A stretch of DNA of 64,000 nucleotides from NCBI GenBank assembly GCA_018398585.1, contig JAGTTD010000012.1, positions 18,857,036-18,921,035 of the forward strand. Direction: 5' to 3'. Positions within the stretch are counted from its first letter, which is position 1, and the number at the start of each line of letters is the position of its first letter. This stretch comes from Simmondsia chinensis. Its lineage: Eukaryota > Streptophyta > Magnoliopsida > Caryophyllales > Simmondsiaceae. Made by a program: the position numbers and the translations under genes. The notes beneath the pieces are model-generated. The model was not told the origin of the DNA and did no database searches. It saw only the letters and a program-made list of their open reading frames with translations. Shown here piece by piece: positions 9,461-21,552 of this stretch.

Positions 9461-11985
9461 ATAGGAAAGGATTTAAGTCCTTTCCTACCTACCATCGCCA
9501 CCCACTGCCCACCCTCTCAACCTTCTCTCTCTCACCCTTCAACTCACCCTTCAAATCCATCTCCCCCCCCCCCCCCCCCCCCCCCCCCCCTCTCTGCCAT
9601 CACAGTCACCGTCCAATCATCTCCTTCGTCGTACCACCCTCTTTCCCGGTAGTGCACTTTTTGGGCGCTCTTTTTCAGATCTGAACATCTGGAGTTGGGT
9701 CCGATGGTGTTTTGTCCAGTGGTGGTCTTGTCGCCGGCCATCCATCCTCATTGTTTCCCCAGTGTGGAATCCTTCCTAATCAGAGGTAGGAAGTTCGAGA
9801 TGAGTGGTAGAAAGGTAGTCGGAGAATTGAATGACGGAGTCCGAGGATACACTTTGTTCATGGATAACCTACCAATGTAGATGTATAATCAATGGTTGAA
9901 AATGATTTTTTTGAATCATGGGGATGTCATAGACACTTTTGTTCCAAGAAAAGTGAGGCAGAAGAAGAGTGTGAGTGTTTGGGTTCATTAGGTTTCGACA
10001 CCTAAAAGAGGCAAAGGCGGCTATCGAGAAGGCTAATGGGACATGGTTAGGGGATGGGAGGATTATAGTAAATTGGGTGAAATTCTCCAAAGGTTAGGGA
10101 AAGAATCATGAAGTGAGTAAGACTTCAAATACTAAGCAGATGTTACCAAATCCTACATGGCGCAAGTGCAAAACTCTTGCTCACGTTGTCAGTGGTGTAC
10201 CTCCTCAGGATAACATCAAGAAGGGGTGAACAGACTACCTGTCGTTGGAGTGGAGATGAGGATTGTTGTAGGGAAACAACAGGAGGGAAATGTGAAAAAA
10301 TTGGGAAAAGTATCATAATTGAGGCTGAGGAGGAGCTAAGTAAAGAGTGGGCAAATGAGATTTTACTAACGGAAGGTGTAATGCAATGTGAAGTGCCAAG
10401 CCTTGGGGGAAGATAGTTTATGATTGTCATCTAGAAGGAGGAAGAAATAGACTTGCTGCTGGAAAAACTAGTACGGTGGTCCGAATATGGCATCTGTAAC
10501 ATGAGAAAATTGATAGAATTTGATAGGAACTTAAAGAGGCTAGCCTGGATCGTATACTATAGGGTACCTAAGCTTGGTCATTAGAGAACTTCATGAGGAT
10601 ACAGGAGAGTGGGGTAGAATCGTCGCATTAGACGTCAAGTGTAAGCGATTTTTGAATTTTGAAGTTGGACGGGTACTGATTGAGGCAGACTGATTGAAGC
10701 CGGTAAAAGATGTCATCTTGACCATGGGAAGCTCGCAGCACATTGTCCATGCTTTTGAGGTTGGTTAGGTGTCATCTGAAAAATTCTTAGAACGGAAGGT
10801 TTTAGCAACAGAGAATTGAGTACCGGAAGTCTTCCGAGGAAAACGAAGAATATTTGGCCATGGAGCCTCCCAAAGACGATAGGGTCGACAATAACTCACC
10901 GGTGGTGGAATCCCATGAAGAATTCGTGCAAAGTGTCGCCGGGGAAGTTGAAGTGGTGAAGGAAACCCAAGAGGCAGAGCTTGATGAAGCTGAGAATACG
11001 AGGAATAACGTTGTTGAAAAGTTGATGGGCTCAAGTGAGATGTTTCCCCCGGGGTTTGTAAATCTCTTTGAAGTTAAAGTTTAGGAAATTGATGTGCTGA
11101 CGACAGGGGAAAGCTCGAAAAAGGAGGTTAGAGAGGATCAGTTAGCCCAGTCAGGTAACACTAGCAACACTTCTTCACTAGGGTTTGCGAATGTTGCAAT
11201 TCAGGAGGAAGCGGAGGTTCCTTCCGAAAATCAATTGACCAACATGAAGGCAACCACGTGCAATAGAGTTTGATCGAAGAAAGGCATGGAGTATTCGATC
11301 TCATTGGAGTTGGTTAGGAGCTCGAAGGTGGCCGTCAATAAGGAAGATTCCAAAGTGTTGAAGGTAGGGCCTAGGTCTAGTTGGAGATCGAAGGAAGGAG
11401 GCCATCATCACATTACATCGTTTGTGAAACTGAACAAATTCACCTACCTAGCGGGAAGGAAAGGGAAACGTGGGAAGGATGGTGTCCTAACGGAATAGGT
11501 TCGACATGCTAAAGAATATTGGAAGATGGGCAAAAGACTAGGTTTAAGCTACAACGGCCCAGAAAGTGACATGATCAACACATTCTGTGCCATTAAAGAT
11601 GGTGCGCGTGGCAGTTTCCTACAAAAGAAAAAGAGGAATTGTAAGTAAGTCCCGCTCGAATAGCCATTAATCTCAGGTTAATGGGAGAAGTTGTCATTTG
11701 TGTAAGCTCACAGGGAGGTTTTTTTTTTGGGGAGGATTGGCTGTTTGAGTAGAGTGGTGCTATCTTTGTGTAGGCATCTATGGCGATGAGGTCTTTCGGT
11801 GTGGTGCCTGTTTGTACTTGTTATTGTAGCGAGTGTTGTTCTATATCCTAGGATCTGGCCATAGGTAAATCTTGTCTTTTTGATATTTGTTATTTGCCTT
11901 GATCTCTACCTACCCTTGTGCGGTATGAGGTTCCGCCTTTGTGGGATGCCGGTTTTGTATCGCGATTTTTTCTCTAATTATTGAA
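9461..11985 (+). mobile_element. ORF1-only LINE-like relic
   Basis: A 2.5-kb unit with a C/T-rich leader (C-run 9563-9590), a decayed ORF with an RRM-like start, a 3' UTR ending GGTTCCGCCTTTGTGGGATG then ATTATTGAAAAAA, and a possible imperfect target duplication (GAAGATCCTTTC at 9449-9460, GAAGCCCTTTC just after 11985). This layout is like ORF1 plus UTRs of plant L1 LINEs. No endonuclease or reverse transcriptase is present, so it is either an internally deleted LINE or a non-autonomous derivative. Confidence 0.5.
9800..11655 (+). pseudogene. L1 ORF1-like RRM protein, degraded
   Basis: From ATG 9800 the frame reads to GYTLFMDNLPM and a stop at 9878-9880; the same frame continues WLKMIFLNHGDVIDTFVPRK, the RNP2 and following helix of an RRM as found in plant LINE ORF1 proteins. 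Around 10550-10700 pieces such as LDVKCKRFLNFEVGRVLIEA match the conserved block after the RRM. Further open stretches (10854-11084 acidic, 11286-11498 basic) and KEYWKMGKRLGLSYNGPESD near 11510 complete the usual ORF1 order. Many stops and frameshifts. RNA binding is inferred from the RRM only. Confidence 0.55.
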
Positions 11986-12122
11986 AAAAGAAGCCCTTTC
12001 TTACATTTCTTTTGTGCTTCACCTTTACTATGGGTGCAAAAACAACGCAAAAAGGTGCACGAATTAGTTTGGTTAAGTTTCTTTTGCAAATAAATAGTGG
12101 TTTTTTAGAGAGAGGGGGGGGT

Positions 12123-12153
<31 letters not shown>

Positions 12154-13620
12154 GGGAACTTCTTTAAGGACTTAAGGATGTGTAACATAGAAAGAAAAAG
12201 TGTGTTTTGTTTTTTTTTTAATAGAGAAGTTTTTACACAAAAGTAGAAAAATAATGTCTTTTTAAGGTAGGAATAAAAGCTAAAATTTAAAATCTTTAGA
12301 AAAAAATACTTGTATTCAAAGTATTTTTTACAAAAATGATTCTAAAAAGTAATTTGTTCATGGATCAGTTTATTTTTCAATAGATCAATAACCTAGATAC
12401 CTCCCTGCTTGGGGGTTCAATTAATCATGTCCAAATTCACCCCATCAAGTCATTGAAAACATTTAATTAAATTAGAAACCAATTTTTTATTCTTAATTTT
12501 TCGTTTCATCTTTTATTTTCTTTTATATTTTCCATTTGGAAAAATATTTAGGCGTAATAGATTGAGTTATTTAAATTTTAGTTTTATGACTTTTTTGGAA
12601 ATAATAAAAAAAATTATGAATTTTTTGAATTATTAATGATATAATGGAAAGATAAAAATATCTTTTAGTGACAATAATTTTAAACAAATTACATGCAAAC
12701 AAATAGTTTACATAATGTAACATTTCATTTTTTGTTCTTAAAAAGTAAGAACAAGGGTATTGAAGGATGGTTTTATTATTTTATTATTGCATTAATAAAC
12801 AATAGTTGTCACGTCAGCTCTGTCGACGAAAAATGACATCATTACATCAAGGAGAGGCATTTTTATTAAAATGATAACAACTTAAGAGTCTTCTTATTAA
12901 TTTAAAAAGTAGGAGTTTTTTTTATTATTTTCAAAAATGTCGGGTACTAAAATGTAAAATAACCCTGATAGTTTTCCTATATAAAAAGTTTGAAAACGTG
13001 TTCAAGTGATTTCATGTTTCTAATATATTTTTTTAAAAATAAAATGAGAGATATAAGTAATACCTATAAATCTAATAATCTGATTCCAATGCAATCCTAA
13101 CAATTATGGTAACTAATCCGAAAATAATTGATTCAAGTACATTTATTCGTGAAACTGTCAAATATCAGTTTGAGTAAAATACTATAGAACTTTTTGGGTT
13201 ATATCAAATATGTATAGAATTATGAATGACATATAGATATTGATTAATTATCAAATAAATATATGGGATTATCGAGGTACAAGAGTATGAGTAAAGTAAA
13301 AAGAGACAAAAACGAAAGATGGGAGACAATGAGTAAAAGGTGAAAGAGAGACATGACACGAAGAAAGATGAAGGGATTAAGGTGAAGAACTGAGGAAATT
13401 TCAAAATTGCAAAACCAACTAAGTAAATATTTGAAAAATAATTGAGAAACTGATTTTCAAAAGTTTCAAAACTTATAAAGAAAATTATGAGAAATATTAT
13501 CTGATTTTCTAAATTAAAAATCTGGACTTTTGAATAAGTTTTTGCAATTTTCATTCATTTTTAAACAGCTTCGACTATTTCATTAAAATATTATAATTTG
13601 GTTGATCATAACATTCTTTT
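11986..13620. other. AT-rich intergenic sequence with a poly-G tract
   Basis: No gene or repeat family recognised. A run of about 40 G (broken by a single T and A) lies at 12114-12155. The open frame at 13204-13554 (minus) is Phe/Ile-rich and follows from AT-rich composition. Confidence 0.5.
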
Positions 13621-13977
13621 AGGCTCTATTTGTTAGGACGAAAATTTAGATTCTAGAAGCACGTTTTCTGCTTTTTTGCCGTTTGTTGTATATTCTCTCA
13701 TGGAAAACACTTTTTGATGGAAAATGTTTTCCATCAATTTGGGGAAAATGATTTTCCTTGTGAAATAGGAGAAGTTATGATTCCAAGCGTTGCAAAATCC
13801 TCCGCGGTAATCATTGTGCGGATTTGAATCGAACTAAAATGAATCGGATTAGAATGTAAACATTTATCGCGAAATCTCAAACAAGAATTGGTGCAAATAA
13901 TCAAATGAAGATAGGATTTACTTTATCATTATTTCTACATAATAATTTTCATCATTTTGATTTACTATATATATAAA

Positions 13978-14487
13978 GAATTTATCAATTAGATACCCCG
14001 ATACTAGAGCATTTAATAAATGCTCTGAAATTTCAATAATTTACAATGTTTTGGATTAAAAAATAATCTACCATGATGTAAATTGAAGTAAAAATTTTAT
14101 CACCCAAATACCCTAAAATTGAAAATTTTATAAATCAGTATCTTCTTCCAAAATTTGGTAGATTCTAAATGAAAATGTTGACATGGAATATGAGTTCAAC
14201 ACACACACACACATATATATACACACACACATATCAGTAGGTATGTGTCCTCTATCATAATGCAGTGATTTATTTTGTCAGAAAATGCTAACAAGATATA
14301 TTCTAAATCACATCAATTTTTCTAGTGAAAATCAGCCAAATTTGATGAAAATTCAACAAATTCTGACATAAGGTGCACCTAGATGATAAAATTTCATATA
14401 TCAGAATACCTTATTGTATATATTAAAAATGTCAGGGTAAGTAAATGAAAGATGCTTAAACTTTAGGGTACCTAGGAGATAATTTTC
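13978..14487. mobile_element. AT-rich TIR element (copy M3)
   Basis: Third member of the family at 2130 and 8282. Left end GAATTTATCAATTAGATACC, right end (minus) GAAAATTATCTCCTAGGTAC, with shared inner blocks TACCCTAAAATTGAAAATTT and TTTGGTAGATTCTAAATGAA. A CA/TA microsatellite lies at 14200-14233. No ORF. Confidence 0.55.
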
Positions 14488-14505
14488 ATATTTTATATAG
14501 TTTTG

Positions 14506-14523
14506 ATAGTTAACTTTATTATT
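14506..14523. repeat. Target-site duplication of SINE copy B (left)
   Basis: ATAGTTAACTTTATTATT, 18 bp, identical to 14760-14777. Confidence 0.92.
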
Positions 14524-14759
14524 AACCAAAGAGGGTACCAAGCAAGCACCAAATCCCATTAAAACTCCAAAGTTGAGCATACTTGGGCGAGAGTAGTACC
14601 AGGATGGGTGACCTCCTGGGACGTCCTCACCCCTCAAATTGGGATATTTGGAAACAACTTCTTTTCAGGGTAGCACCCTAAAAGGGGAAGGCTGCGTATA
14701 TCCACCCCTCCCAAACCCTGCTTAGGTGGGAGCTTTTGGGGTACTGGAAATGTTGTTTT
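14524..14759 (+). mobile_element. 5S rRNA-derived SINE, copy B
   Basis: Starts AACCAAAGAGGGTACCAAGC. The 5S part runs to about 14632 and keeps CTTGGGCGAGAGTAGTACCA and GATGGGTGACCTCCTGGGAC. From about 14637 the RTE LINE tail follows (CAGGGTAGCACCCTAAAAGG, GGAAGGCTGCGTATATCCAC), ending in GTTGTTTT. The whole 236-bp unit is enclosed by a perfect 18-bp duplication, the best proof that head and tail were inserted together. It carries more CpG-to-TpG changes than the other copies and is probably older. Confidence 0.9.
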
Positions 14760-14777
14760 ATAGTTAACTTTATTATT
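14760..14777. repeat. Target-site duplication of SINE copy B (right)
   Basis: ATAGTTAACTTTATTATT, identical to 14506-14523. Confidence 0.92.
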
Positions 14778-15013
14778 TTATTATTTCTCATATATGTTGT
14801 AATATTATTTATATTGTCATATAACAAGATGTAAGATGGTTGGTAAAAAAGGTTTATTCTAAACCATATAAGAAAACAACACAATACAGAAGCACATTTT
14901 CCCTTGGAAAAAGCAATGAAAAATTTCAATTGGATTTTAATTTTCTTGAAAAATTTTTTCTAAAATAAAATCAATTCCTTAATTCTACTTTTTCCTTAAA
15001 ACAAATGGAGCCT

Positions 15014-15774
15014 TGATGTAACAACTCGTCATCTTCATATAACAAATACTTTCATCTAATATGTCATTTTGATTAAATTGTTTCTTTTTCTTTTTTTTTT
15101 GAAATATTTACGCATATACCCATCCAAACCCTGCAAAACATGTGGAAAAGAAAATGGATCTTTTGTTGGAAAGTGTGACAACAAATTATATCTTGTCATT
15201 AACCTTGATATCTCTATCAGCACCATCACAACCGGTACTTGTCTCATTAGCATTTAGCTTGGCAAACCTTGTTCAAGTTCGACTCGTCATAGACTTAAGT
15301 TTGACTCGGCTTCGTTTGAATCGACTCGGTGATATCCGAATTAACCCTGCATGTCTATCATCATTTAAACTAAATCTAAGCTCATTTGGGAACATTTAGG
15401 CTCCATTTTAACTCATTTAAGGCTTGAATTTGGCTTGATTGGGTATATTATTATATCAAGATTAGGTTAGGCTCATTTAGGCTCACAAGCTTATAAACCC
15501 AAGTCCTAGTAGATTATCTCAGCTTGGATCGGAACTAATTGATTCATTTGGCAATCAGGTCATATGGGTTGGGTTTGAGTGTACCCATTCGGGTATGGGT
15601 CATTTCGGGTTTACAATAAACATGGGTTAGGTTAGGCTTGGGTCGACCCATTCAGGCTTAGGTCACTTTTGTTTTTTACTTATACACGGGTTGGGCTAGG
15701 TTTGAGTCAAGTTATTTCTAAATTGGGCCACTACTTTTTCCGAGTCATCTTGGGTCTAGTCGATCTTGGGTTGA
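15014..15774. repeat. Degenerate GGGTCATTTCGGGTTT-type repeat
   Basis: The first part is AT-rich and featureless. From about 15250 the strand is a string of loosely repeated phrases such as GACTCGGCTTCG, GGGTCATTTCGGGTTT and GGTCGACCCATTCAGGC. Similar phrase-like tracts occur at 29880-30116, 37625-37900 and 50860-51360, so this is a dispersed degenerate family. No boundaries can be fixed. It is the insertion site of the Athila-like element. Confidence 0.45.
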
Positions 15775-15779
15775 GTTTT

Positions 15780-17376
15780 TGATGTGTTTTTCTACGTCTA
15801 TCAAAATTTAACATTCAACCTTATCTACTAAACACATCTAAATTGAAGTGCACGGCAAGAGGGTGTCGAACTACAGGGACTAAGAGTACGTGAAATTATT
15901 CTATGTCCTAAATTGATTTGAATAAAATTGAGAAGTTTTTTTGTTAATTAATCTAGAAAACGATAATTAAACTAAAATAATCTACTTCTAATCGGAAAAG
16001 TGTATTGAATTGGAACCTAAGGTTTTGAATCTATCATGAGTCAATTACTTTTGCATTAACTCTTAACTTGGGCTTATTAATTGTCAAAACTTGGGATTAT
16101 TCATTGTCACACGGGTAGTGATTTAGCTACAAGCTTCAACCTACTAAGATAATGTTCTTAGTATTACGTATTGACCCTATCTAACTAATGCATAAGGAAA
16201 ATAGGCTCTACCTAACGTATTGTTAATTATTACGTATTGACCCTATCTAACTAAAGCATAGGGAAGATAGGCTTTAATTAACAATTCGGTTAATACTATT
16301 GCTTGATTAATTAATCCTAAGGCTACAAGCACAAAGAATTAATTTATAAATATCAATCTCTACAATTAAATGTTATAAACACAATAATCATATTAATTGA
16401 ATAAATAATTAAGGCATAATACTTCACAGTATTTCTCACAATCAAGTAATTCATGTAACAAACAAATTATCTCGAAATTAAAAGTAATACAAAAGTAAAA
16501 AGGCTAAGACTTCATCTAACCTTAGAGAGCAAGTTACCTCTCCATCAAGGATGACCCGGTGAAGGAGGTGATGTATGAACTCATGTTGATGTCCATGCTA
16601 ATTTCGCTCTCGTTCCATTTTAACAAAAAAAAGATAAAATAAAGAAGGGGGGGGGGGGGGGGGGGGGGGGGGGGAGCTGCGAAGAGAGAGAAAACATAGA
16701 AAAACCCCCAAAAACAGAGAGCCAAAAACCAACCCCCCAACACTCGTCCTCTTCCTCCCTTTATAATTGATGATGTACCCTACGTGCGGAGCTGGGTTGG
16801 GCTTTGCGTGAGGTTGGAGATGACAGTGGCCTGAGCATGGGTTTGGTGCGAAGATGGGCCTTGCGCTTGGGCTGTGCGTGGACTGACGCAGGTCTGGGCC
16901 AGGGATGACAGTGACGTTGGTGGTTGCGCTGGTGGGCTGGTGAACACAGGTGTTGGGCCGAGATAGATAGAGGAGGACGTAGGTCTAGGCTGGGGATCGA
17001 GCTAGGCTGTTGGTGTTGAGTGGGGCGCAAGACTGAGGGGACGATGAGTTTGGGCTGAGATTGTGTTGGGCCTGCGTTTGTGGGCTTGATGATGAAGGTG
17101 TTGGGCTTGGGGTACCATAGCGGTGCGGGTCGGGTCGGGTCGGGTCGGGTCGGAGCGGGCCGAGCTTATACGATGTTGTCCCGAATCTCGATTGACTTGA
17201 TTTAATTGTTTACGCATCGAATATGTCTTATTTGCACCAAAATTTGACAATTTTTGGAACTTTAATTTCAAACCTGTTAAACATAAAAATTGCCAAAATA
17301 AGTGTAGAACTATAATTAAATAGGTGCAAAATAATTAAAATAATAATTAGAAGATGTGTAAATCTGAGACGCATCA
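15780..17376 (-). repeat. 3' LTR of the Athila-like element
   Basis: Begins TGATGTGTTTTTCTACGTCT and ends GACGCATCA in plus-strand reading. It aligns over its full length with the LTR at 24560-29434 except for the hAT insert there and a 28-nt poly-G run at 16647-16674 found only here. Confidence 0.9.
16759..16765 (-). promoter_or_regulatory. Putative TATA box of the Athila-like LTR
   Basis: Minus-strand TATAAAG in a conserved context (AATTATAAAGGGAGGAAG); the same box occurs in the 5' LTR at 25508-25514. Confidence 0.45.
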
Positions 17377-17942
17377 ACACCTCCACACCTAACCTTTACC
17401 AGTCCTCGAGCAAAGAATATGATTTAACATAAAGACCGCAGTGACCAACTATCCCAACTATCCCAACCTTCATCAAGTTTTTCGAGATTAACACATACAT
17501 TACAATTCAAGACAAGATTAAGTTATTTGGAGCATTCTCTAATTCCATGAATTCAGATGATTGAACTTCAAAACTCATCGTTGAATTTCATTAATCGTGT
17601 ATCAATTAACGAAAACCACTCAAGCAATTTAAGCACATAAGTGAAAGTGAATGGGATCTTATGCTATAGAATCTCATCAAATTCTCGCATCCAACCAAAT
17701 ATACCAAGTTTTTGTACGCCCACATCACTGAATCACGTAAACACATACCCTTACATAGAGAATTTTAAGTGGCATATGAGTGACTATTTTACAACTTTTT
17801 GACATCGATATAGTACAAAAGAAGAACATCTTTATCATGAATGTACATCAATTTTCACTTTCTTCTTTTTCTTTTGCCCTTTTTTTTTTCTTTTCTTTGG
17901 AGGAAACTTTTTTCTTTCTCACTTTTCATTTTTTTCATTTTG

Positions 17943-17973
<31 letters not shown>

Positions 17974-18731
17974 TCTTTCGTTTCCTCTTCTTTTTCAGTC
18001 CAAATTGTTTTTTTTTTTGGACTTTCGCATAACAAGAACCTCAATTTTACAATTGACCTTAATCAACAAGTACTTTACACTGTATCAAAAGGCAAGGATT
18101 AGGATAGGCCAATAGGGCAAGCCTGCAAAACTCAAGACGTATAAGATTGTTTAGTCAAAATTTTTAGATTTTCCATAACACGGATGTTTTGTGCAGCTGC
18201 ATGAGTAGAACCCATTAATATCAACACTGACTGACAATACTCACTAGCAAGTATGAAGCAGAATCATTTAATTTCATGGAATTAAGAGAACAAAATAAAC
18301 AGCTAATCCTACTATCATCCTAACATACACGTCGATTAAAAAAAAAAAAACTTGGCTAAATGGTTATAATGCACGCTCAAAATGCACAAAACATTTTCAA
18401 AATTTTTTTAAAATTAAACTAAAAAAAATGAGCACATGCAAATGAGCCTCACCCACACACCTAAATCATACATTGTCCTCAATGCGACAATATAAATCAT
18501 TAAAGCATAAGAAATAGGTGAGATAGAGTAATACAACCTGACAAAGGGGCATGAACATTTATATATGACTACTTCAACTCGGGACAAGAACCTAAAAAGA
18601 GAGAAAACAAGTCTTCAAGAAACTAATTAATTTAAAAACTAAACTAAAAACAAGAATTAAAAAAACTTAGGCTGCCTCCTAGGAGCGCTAAGTTTTACAC
18701 CTTCAGCCGAGCGTAATGAACCCAGCGAAGA
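17377..18731 (-). other. 3' non-coding region of the Athila-like element
   Basis: Lies between integrase and 3' LTR. A purine-biased GGTGTGGAGGTG next to the LTR (minus strand, 17377-17392) is the likely polypurine tract. The motif GCATTGAGGACAATGT (minus, near 18480) is characteristic of Athila 3' regions. Homopolymer T tracts lie at 17949-17974. Open frames here (17780-18115) are Phe-rich translations of the T tracts. No env-like ORF is seen. Confidence 0.6.
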
Positions 18732-20150
18732 TCAAGTATCAATCATGGTGTCCACCAAAGAGACGACTTCAATAAGCTGTCGATCAACAATGCCATCCAA
18801 CTCAATTATAGGTTTAAGCCTTTGACCATTTACAGTGAATGCACAACCATCTTTTGGGTGGCATATCTCAATAGCATTCGAGGGGTACACCTGCTTAACC
18901 ACAAAAGGACCATCCCACCTAGACCTCAACTTACCAGGAAAAAGAAGCAATTTAGAATTAAAAAGCCAAACCTTTTGATAAAGAACAGCTGTTTTCCTCA
19001 AAATATGTTTATCATGAAAAGCCTTAGTTTTAGCTTTATAAATCTTTGCATTCTCATAAGCTTCATTTCTCAACTCCTCAAGTTCACTCAATTGAAGCTT
19101 TTGGTTAGATCCAGCTTGGTCTAAGTCAAAATTCAAAGCCCTAGTGGCCCAATAAGCACGATGTTCTAATTCAATCGGTAAATGGCACGCCTTACCAAAG
19201 ACTAACCTATAGGGTGACATACCAAGTGGGGTCTTATGGGCAGTGCGGTAAGCCCAAAGAGCATCATTTAACCGAAGTGACCAATCTTTTCTATCAGGAT
19301 GAACCGTTTTCTCAAGTATAGACTTAATCTCACGATTTGAAAGCTCTACTTGACCACTAGTTTGGGGGCGGTATGGGGCAGCAATCTTATGATGCACTGA
19401 GTACTTCTTAAGAAGTGCCTCAAATGACCTATGAATAAAGTGACTACCACCATCACTAATGAGTGCTCTAGGGATACCAAAACGGTTACAGATGTGGTTT
19501 CTGACAAATTGCATGACCACCTTGTAGTCATTGGTCCTAGTAGGTATAGCTTCAATCCACTTAGACACATAGTCAACCCCTACGAGTATGTAAACAAACC
19601 CAAAAGGCGGGGGAAACGGACCTATGAAATCAATGCCTCAAACATCGAATATTTCCACAATCAAAATGGGGTTTAAAGGCATCATGTCTCGACGTGTCAA
19701 TGCGCCTGTGCGCTGACAACACTCACATGCAAGACAGAACTCATGGTTATCCGTAAACAGATTAGGCCAATAAAAACCACATTGTAGGACTTTTGCAGCA
19801 GTCCTATGACCTCCAAAGTGTCCTCCACATGCATATGAGTGACAAAAAGATAAAATGCCATGATATTCACACTCTGGAACACACCTACAAATTACCTTAT
19901 CCACACAATGTTTAAACAAGCCAAGGTCATCCCAATAAAAGTGCTTTACCTGAGAATAAAACATATCTTTTTCACGCTTAGGCAAAGTAGATGGAATCGT
20001 ACCTGTGGCAAGAAAGTTAACAATATCTGCAAACCAAGGGCCACATGATTGGAAGACAACAAAAAGTTGCTCATCGGAAAAAGAGTTATGCATTGAAATA
20101 GATGGATAATAATGCTCAAAGAAAATCCTAGAGAGATGGTCAGCTACCAC
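18732..20150 (-). pseudogene. Integrase of the Athila-like element
   Basis: Joins cDNA ends to host DNA. The upstream ORF (20150 to 19638) ends in the HHCC-type zinc domain: [20 protein letters not shown] and [12 protein letters not shown] stop interrupts at 19635-19637; just after it [11 protein letters not shown] gives the first catalytic Asp. The ORF 19568-18732 continues with [20 protein letters not shown] (second Asp), [19 protein letters not shown] (catalytic Glu) and a C-terminal domain ending in [11 protein letters not shown]. All three catalytic residues are kept, yet the stop makes it inactive. Confidence 0.88.
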
Positions 20151-21543
20151 ATTCTCCGCACCTTTCTTATCTCTAATCTCAATGTCAAACTCTTGAAGTA
20201 GAAGAATCCATCTAATGAGCCTAGGTTTTGTTTCTTTCTTTGAGAGAAAAAAATTTCAATGCAGCATGGTCAGAATAGATAATGACTTTTGACCTCAAAA
20301 GATAGGAACGAAACTTGTCAAGAGCAAACACAACAGCTAACAACTCCTTTTCAGTGGTGGTGTAATGGCGTTGGGCATCATTAAGAGTTTTACTAGCATA
20401 GTAAATGACATGAGGCACTTTGTTCACTCTTTGACCTAGGACGACACCTATAGCAAAATCAGAAGCATCACACATAATTTCAAAAGGGAGAGAATAATCA
20501 GGTGGCTGCATAATAGGGGCCGACAAAAGTAATGATCTAAGCTTTTGTAAAGCTTCTAAGCAAGACTCATCAAACTCAAATGATATTTCCCTAACTCGCA
20601 AGCTACTCAATGGTCTGGCTAACTTCCCAATGTCCTTAATGAATCTCCTATAGAAACCTACATGACCTAGAAAGGATCTAACTTGCTTAACATTTGAGGA
20701 AGGGGGTAAGTTTGCAATCAGATCTACCTTAGCCTTATCAACCTCAATACCCTTCTTGGACACTCTATGACCCAATACAATCCCCTCTTGAACCATAAAG
20801 TCGCTCTTCTCCCAACTCAAAACAAGATTGGTCTCTTCACATCTTTTTAGCACAAGCCTCAAATTCTGTAAACATTCATCAAACAAAGGTCCAAAAATAG
20901 AGAAATCATCCATAAAAACCTCAAGAAATCTGTCTACCATGTCAGAGAAGATAGACATCATGCATCTCTGGAATGTAGCAGGCATATTACATAAACCAAA
21001 TGGCATCCTACGGTAGGCAAATGTGCCAAAGGGGCACGTAAAAGTCATTTTCTCCTAATCCTCGGGGTAGACTGCTACCTGGTTATATCCTGAATATCCA
21101 TCAAGAAAATAGTAAAAGCTTTGACTAGCTAGCCTCTCTAAAATCTAGTCAATGAAGGGTAGAGGAAAATGGTCCTTCCTAGTGGCAGAGTTAAGCTTCC
21201 TATGGTCAATGCACACTCGCCGGCCCGTGGTCTCTTTAGTAGGCACTAACTCTCCATCACTACTCGTAACCACAGTAACGCCTGACTTCTTTGGGACTAC
21301 CTGAATAGGGCTAACCCACCTACTATTAGAAATTGGGTAAATGATACCCGCATCAAGCAATTTCACAATCTCTTTCTTTACCACTTCCTTCATGTTAGGG
21401 TTTAACCTCCTTTGCATCTCTCTAGTGGGTCTAGCACTCTCATCAAGAAAAATTCTATGCATGCAAATGGAAGGGTCTATACCCTTCAAATCAGCCACAG
21501 ACCACCTAATGGCACTCTTATGATCACTAATCACTATCATCAA
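20151..21543 (-). pseudogene. Reverse transcriptase and RNase H of the Athila-like element
   Basis: Copies the element RNA and removes the template. ORF 21543-21145 covers the fingers (NPNMKEVVKKEIVKLLDAGI, WVSPIQVVPKKSG, RRVCIDHRKLN). After stops around 21055-21144, ORF 21048-20221 holds the palm: FAYRRMPFGLCNMPATFQRC, the catalytic FMDDFSIFG (about 20905-20916) and VRSFLGHVGFYRRFIKDIGK, then RNase H: CDASDFAIGVVLGQR, YTTTEKELLAVVFALDKFR and SDHAALKF. Clear Athila-type sequence; interrupted by stops. Confidence 0.9.
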
Positions 21544-21552
21544 TGCATCCTT

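Larger units (their letters stand above)
13621..15013. mobile_element. Tourist-like element carrying nested insertions
   Basis: The ends GGCTCTATTTGTT (after TTA at 13618-13620) and AACAAATGGAGCC (ending about 15012, followed by TTG) are inverted repeats of the Tourist/PIF-Harbinger kind, whose target duplication is TTA. The interior holds fold-back stretches (GGAAAATGTTTTCC near 13715). The AT-rich element M3 (13978-14487) and SINE copy B (14524-14759) lie within it. No transposase. One target base differs, so the pairing of ends is tentative. Confidence 0.4.

Noticed and set aside
16761..17271. Minus-strand ORFs within the Athila-like LTR (also 25377-25747 and 29073-29315)
   Set aside because: They lie in LTR sequence downstream of the TATA box, differ in length between the two LTRs, and show no domain.
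17780..18115. A Phe-rich 111-codon membrane-like protein
   Set aside because: Translation of T-runs in the 3' non-coding region of the Athila-like element.
17377..18731. An env-like ORF expected in Athila elements
   Set aside because: No frame over 111 codons and no signal peptide or membrane span apart from T-run artefacts.
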